Origin: Siphonodentalium dalli
Lineage: Eukaryota; Mollusca; Scaphopoda; Gadilida; Siphonodentaliidae
Direction of reading: 5' to 3'
Length of the DNA stretch: 64,000 nt
Assembly (NCBI GenBank): GCA_032622095.1
Contig: CP136063.1
Span: 116,024,723 to 116,088,722 of the forward strand
Shown: in pieces, positions 59,701 to 64,000 of the stretch
Numbering within the stretch: position 1 is the stretch's first letter
Layout: each line of letters starts with the position of its first letter
The notes under the pieces: model-generated
Database searches by the model: none
What the model saw: only the letters and a program-made list of their open reading frames with translations
Told to the model about the DNA's origin: nothing
Translations under genes and position numbers: made by a program

Positions 59701-60473
59701 TCATTTTTCTCCCAACCCAAGAGCCTCATTCAGATTTTTTGTTTTATACCAATCTTTGGCACATTCCAGTAGCTTCGTAACGGTATATCTGGGGAGATAT
59801 CTGATGCGATATTCGTGATTAACTGGGATGATTTCGGTATATACCAAAGGTATATACTGTAAAAACAAAGCGCGTTACCCGTGCGTGCAGGGTTAATACG
59901 TTAGAGTGAAATCGACACGGTCTTGTGAAAAGGACATGGATATGGATACGTCACATCGTTGCACCTGCATAAATTCCGAGAAACGCGCGTATTGATATGA
60001 AGTATATACAACTGGACTAATCGTGTTTGTCATCGGAAATGACCATATCGATACCATTAGAAAAGGAAACATGTGAATATATGACAGACAAATGTTAGTT
60101 AGACGCGTTCGACGATTTATTGCAACAATAACAACTGTTCGAATGTGGAATTATTTCGTTCGTCATTTGTGAAGCAGCTATTGTTTACCTGTTACGAAAT
60201 GTGCCAGTGGTGCCAGTTTCGCTTGGGGTCTTCCGTTTTGTGGAATATGTTCGCAAATTAGTCATTTATATTTCATTATATCTCATTGACACTTTCTTTA
60301 ACTTAGAAACTTTAATTCTGTTGGTTTTCGGAAAATAACTCCAAATGTTATTTGAATGCAATTTGAAACAAGCCAACCGGCAATTTATGCCATGCAATGT
60401 GTTGATCGTCTCAGAAATATTTCTTTACTGTGAGTTGTATTTCATTTTTTCTTATTTTCTTGAATGTTTTCAG
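59701..60473. other. Intron end before exon h
   Basis: AT-rich sequence with a short hairpin GTATATACC/GGTATATAC at about 59838-59859. The region just before exon h has a good polypyrimidine tract. No repeat family is seen. Confidence 0.5.
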
Positions 60474-60610
60474 ACAGATAACTGCTGATCCAATGATGAA
60501 GTCCCTGAGAGAAGTTTGGTCCAAATTTCTCAATGCTATTTCGTCAAGTTTGTCTGATTACTTGAGTGTGGAACATTTGGGTATTTTCCTTCATCAACTA
60601 GTGAAGAAAG
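60474..60610 (+). CDS. RNF213-like E3 ligase/ATPase, internal exon h
   Basis: 137 nt. The acceptor is TGAATGTTTTCAG and the donor is AAAG|GTATAT. The first base completes an Arg codon from exon g. The product reads QITADPMMKSLREVWSKF... then DYLSVEHLGIFLHQLVKK. The pattern 'L..VW..F....S....DYLS.EHLG..L..L' resembles the segment shortly before the AAA core in RNF213 homologues, where 'LDLETLGHCL' occurs. It ends with one base of a split codon, and no matching next exon was found up to 64000, so the gene continues downstream. Confidence 0.88.
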
Positions 60611-61011
60611 GTATATATTATATAAATGATTTCATCTACCACTAGTTTTGTACAGTTTCCCCTCAAAATATATTTTCAGTAATATCCAATAAGTTCATCA
60701 TCATGAGCTGTCAATTCATGGAATACTGTAAAACAATTAATTATCATTTAATTAACCATTAAGGTTTTACTTCGATAAATTTAATCAATGTTGGTCATTC
60801 TTCCAGAAAGTATCGGTGCATGACCTAGTTTCTTGACAGCAGCCCCACACGTGTTTGGAAATATGCCAGCTTGTTGATTTTAATGAAAATAATGAAAATG
60901 AAGTTTCTCCGCAACTGGATGCATGATTGACAGGTGTTAGTTCCCAAGACTTACTTGTAGCTGCCATTGAACTTATCTAATTTTATAGAAATGTATTGGT
61001 AAAACTAGACA

Positions 61012-63817
61012 TTTTTAGCTCAGCTTTACTTTGTAAAGTTTGAGCGGTATGCGGCTTATACGGACCCTGGCTCTTACGGACCCTGGCTTTTACGGACCAC
61101 CGGCTGATACGGACCCTGGCTTATACGGACCCCGGCTCATACGGACCTCAATTAAAATATGCAATTTTCAAACTTATATTTATGAATTTAATATATAATT
61201 ATGATTGTCTTTTTACACATATATCTGTATTAATTGAGAATATCGGTGATTTTTTTTTGGTGATTTTCAAACTTATATTTATGAATATAGCTGATTTTTT
61301 CAGTGATTTTCAAACTTATATTTATGAATTTAATATATAATTATGATTGTCATTTCACACATATATCTGTATTAATTGAGACTTTTTGGTGATTTTCAAA
61401 CTTATATTTATGAATTTAACCGATTTTTTTCAGGTTTTTTTTCAAACTTATATTTATGAATATAATATATAATTATGATTGTATTTTCACACATATATCT
61501 GTATTAATTGAGAATTTCGGTGATGTTCTGGCTTGAAAAAGCATTTATTGAATCGCGTTAATTAATCTCTTCATCGTTGTATAAACACGCGCGTGTGATC
61601 CCTTTATGTCATTGTATAAACAGACACGCGGTGATAAATGGTCAGTGAATGGTGATCAGGATGAATCCACTGAGTTTGATTTTTTACGAAAACATGTTAG
61701 TAAAAACACAACTTGTTTCAACTTATTTATTGTCCCTTGTATACACACTCGTGTGTGATCCCTTATATTGTTTTATAAACAGACACGCGATGATGAATGG
61801 TCAGTGAATGGTGACCAGTATGAATCCACTGAGTTTGATTTGTTATGAAAACATGTTAGTAAAAACACAACTGGTATATATTCAACTGATTTATTTTTGA
61901 CTGGCATAATTCCACTATGACTGCATTGAACCTGAATGTTCTACTTGAGAGCACAACAGCTACTACTCGTCGATGAGGATAACTGCCAGCAAACTACTGA
62001 CAGAAGACGCCAAGCTGTACGCCCCAATTTAGATAATGTTCGTCTGATGTAACGTTATTCCATTTTTGTTATCATCAGATTTTTTGTTATCTCAGTATGT
62101 TAGATTTAATTTAAATAAACACAAAAAATAAAATTGTATATTTTATTTGAGGTCCGTATGAGCCAGGGTCCGTATAAGCCGAGGGTCCGTATAAGCCAGG
62201 GTCCGTATCAGCCGGTGGTCCATAAAAGCCAGGGTCCGTATCAGCCAGGGTCCGTAAGAGCCAGGGTCCGTATCAGCCAGCATTCGTTTGAGCTATTGCC
62301 ATGGCTTGGTATCCGTCGTCGTACCATTATGAAATTTGTCATAGCAGTTGACATTGACATTTAGATGGGAACAAGTCATTTTAGGGGTCATTCGGGAATA
62401 AAACATGGCCACCAGTGGCCATCTTGGATTTCAAAATTCAATTCATTAGCATGGGCTACAGGTCGAACTGTTCGTCTGATCATCATGAAATTTGTCACGG
62501 ATGTTAATATTGACATGTAGATGGGAATGAGTAATTTTTGGGTCGTTCGGCCAAAAAACATGGCCGCCAGCAACCATCTTGGATTTTACTCTTTGCATGA
62601 CTAAATCCTTTGGCACGGGCTACAAGTCGTACCTTTGGTCGGATCATAATGAAATTTTTCACAGCTGTTGACATTGACATGTAGATGGGAACAAGTCATT
62701 TTGGGGTCATTCGGCCAAAAAACATGGCTGACAGCAGCCATCTTGGATTTTACTCTTTGCATGACTAAATCCTTTGGTACAGGCTACAGGTCGTACCTTT
62801 GGTCGGATCATTATGAAATTTTTCATGACTGTTGACATTGACATGTAAATGGGAATGAGTCATTTTGGGGTCATTCAGCAAAAAAACATGACCAGTGGCC
62901 ATCTTGGATTTCAAAATTCAATCCATTAGCACAGACTACATGCCGGAGTGTTCGTCTGATCATCATGAAATTTGTCATGGATGTTAATATTGACATGTAG
63001 ATGGGAACGAGTCATTTTGGGGTCATTCGGCCAAAAAATAGCAGAATCTTGGATTTTACTCTTTGCATGACTAAATCCTTTGGCACAGGCTACAGGTCGT
63101 ACCTTTGGTCGGATCATTATGAAATTTGTCATGGTTGTTTACATTGACATGTAGATGGGAATGAGTCATTTTGGGGTCATTCAGCAAAAAAACAAGGCCA
63201 CCAGTGGCCATCTTGGATTTCAAAATTCAATCCATTAGCACAGACTACATGCCGGAGTGTTCGTCTGATCATCATGAAATTTGTCATGGATGTTAATATT
63301 GACATGTAGATGGGAACGAGTAATTTCGGGGTCATTCGGCCAAAAAACATGGCCGCCGGCAGCCATCTTGGATTTTACTCTTTGCATGACTTAATCCTTT
63401 GGCATGGGCTACAGGTTGTAACTTTGGTCAGATTTTTATGAAATTTGTCATGGCTGTTGACATGTAGATGGGAACAAGTCATTTTGGGGTTATTCAGCAA
63501 AGTAACATGTCCGCCAACAGCCATCTTGGATTTCAAAATTCAATCCATTAGCACATACTACAGGCTGGAGTGTTCGTCTGATCATCATGAAATTTGTCAC
63601 GGATGTTGACAATGACATGTAGATGGGAACGAGTCATTTTGGGGTCATTTGGCCAAAAAACATGGCCAACAGCAGCCATTGCCAGCAGCCATCTTGGATT
63701 ATACTCTGTATATAACTAGACCTTTCAACTTTCCACATATCTAATCACTCCATTGACTGTAACACATGAAATTGTTCCCTTTCCAAGTTGAGCTACAGTG
63801 TCAATGACACTTTCATT
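61012..63817 (+). repeat. Helentron/pearl-like satellite element, interrupted near its 5' end
   Basis: The 5' head TTTTTAGCTCAGCTTTACTT (61012) is cut after GTTTGAGC by the element at 61046-62285 and resumes at 62294 with TATTGCCATGG. About nine monomers follow, then the 3' terminus CCAAGTTGAGCTACAGTGTC...GACACTTTCATT at about 63817. Confidence 0.83.
61046..62285. mobile_element. DNA transposon with 8 bp target duplication and subterminal repeat arrays
   Basis: GTTTGAGC is duplicated at 61038-61045 and 62286-62293, splitting a satellite head whose intact form is GTTTGAGCTATTGCC. The left end GGTATGCGGCTTATACGGAC and the right end read inward GAATGCTGGCTGATACGGAC match imperfectly. Each end carries a row of roughly 16 bp units TACGGACCCTGGCT (about six on the left, eight inverted on the right). 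The interior holds about three repeats of 'caaacttatatttatgaat' and two copies of a 130 bp segment with 'gtcagtgaatggtga' (61640, 61800). No transposase. Probably hAT-like. Confidence 0.83.
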
Positions 63818-64000
63818 TACCAGTACATGTACTGGGATTAAGTTATAAGAAATAACTCTTGTTTAGATTAAGTTATGATATTTTTTCAGAAAGTTTGAAG
63901 ACAAATAATTAACTACATAAACTGAATCGAAACGAGTGTTACTTCTTAAATAATTTGAGGGCCAGCAGATAAGTCTATGCAAATGAGTTGATTTCAACTA
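63818..64000. other. Window end, no recognised features
   Basis: Intronic sequence after the last satellite element. TATTTTTTCAG at 63883-63892 looks like an acceptor, but the frame following exon h meets a stop within about eight codons, so it is not called as an exon. Confidence 0.5.

Noticed and set aside
60807-60850. Possible exon after CTTCCAG at 60801-60807
   Set aside because: In the phase required after exon h a stop (TGA) follows within about six codons.
63893-64000. Possible exon after TTTTTTCAG near 63892
   Set aside because: The phase after exon h meets TAA within about eight codons, and no RNF213-like residues are seen.

Overview
This window looks like nuclear DNA from a marine invertebrate, most likely a lophotrochozoan such as a bivalve or other mollusc. 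The reasons are GT/AG introns, very low coding density, and repeat families (hairpin-headed arrays of about 160 bp monomers, CCGT-rich heads, phrases like 'gagttatggccctt') that I associate with molluscan genomes. The species cannot be named from the sequence alone.

The only convincing host gene is on the + strand: eight consecutive internal exons of an RNF213-like giant AAA+ ATPase/E3 ubiquitin ligase, at 4104-4696, 15173-15326, 34017-34237, 34758-34910, 38703-38852, 46919-47561, 53276-53450 and 60474-60610. Every splice phase is compatible. They join into one open frame of 2226 nt (about 742 codons) spread over 56.5 kb, so about 96% of the span is intron. They encode part of the stalk that precedes the AAA core in this family; the first and last exons lie outside the window. 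The fold encoded across the 47561/53276 junction looks like a UBA (ubiquitin-binding) three-helix module.

The introns are a layered record of transposition. (a) Recurrent arrays of about 160 bp monomers have a 5' hairpin, a pair of short inverted repeats (AGCTCAACTT / AAGTTGAGCT) and a 3' hairpin, the plan of Helentron-associated/pearl-type non-autonomous elements (1-952, 7047-7739, 15921-16570, 32985-34000, 37725-38548, 41123-43400, 43472-46592, 50269-53060, 61012-63817). (b) A second group of hairpin-headed arrays is flanked by TA and ends in CTCTTGTT (1330-2470, 31509-32414, 55189-56072). (c) Cut-and-paste elements have clear target duplications: two related elements with 7 bp duplications (5232-5981, 41869-42873), a palindromic 8 bp element (46098-46351), an 8 bp element with arrays of subterminal repeats (61046-62285), a TTAA-flanked MITE (10251-10642), and a piggyBac copy (47859-53128) whose transposase is broken but keeps its three catalytic Asp positions. 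(d) Other repeats are an SGNH-hydrolase pseudogene on the - strand (about 2569-3154) and a head-to-tail chain of retroposon-like units (56861-59246).

Two large structures lie in the 18.7 kb second intron: an apparently identical 2656 bp tandem duplication (16318-18973 / 18974-21629) and an 11.3 kb interrupted palindrome (21565-32842, centre near 27 kb). The palindrome's arms carry different later insertions, each with its empty site preserved in the opposite arm. A second, 997 bp tandem duplication lies at 11169-13070 in the first intron. No rRNA, tRNA gene, CRISPR array or bacterial-type operon was seen. All coordinates were read by eye, so array edges may be off by tens of bases.
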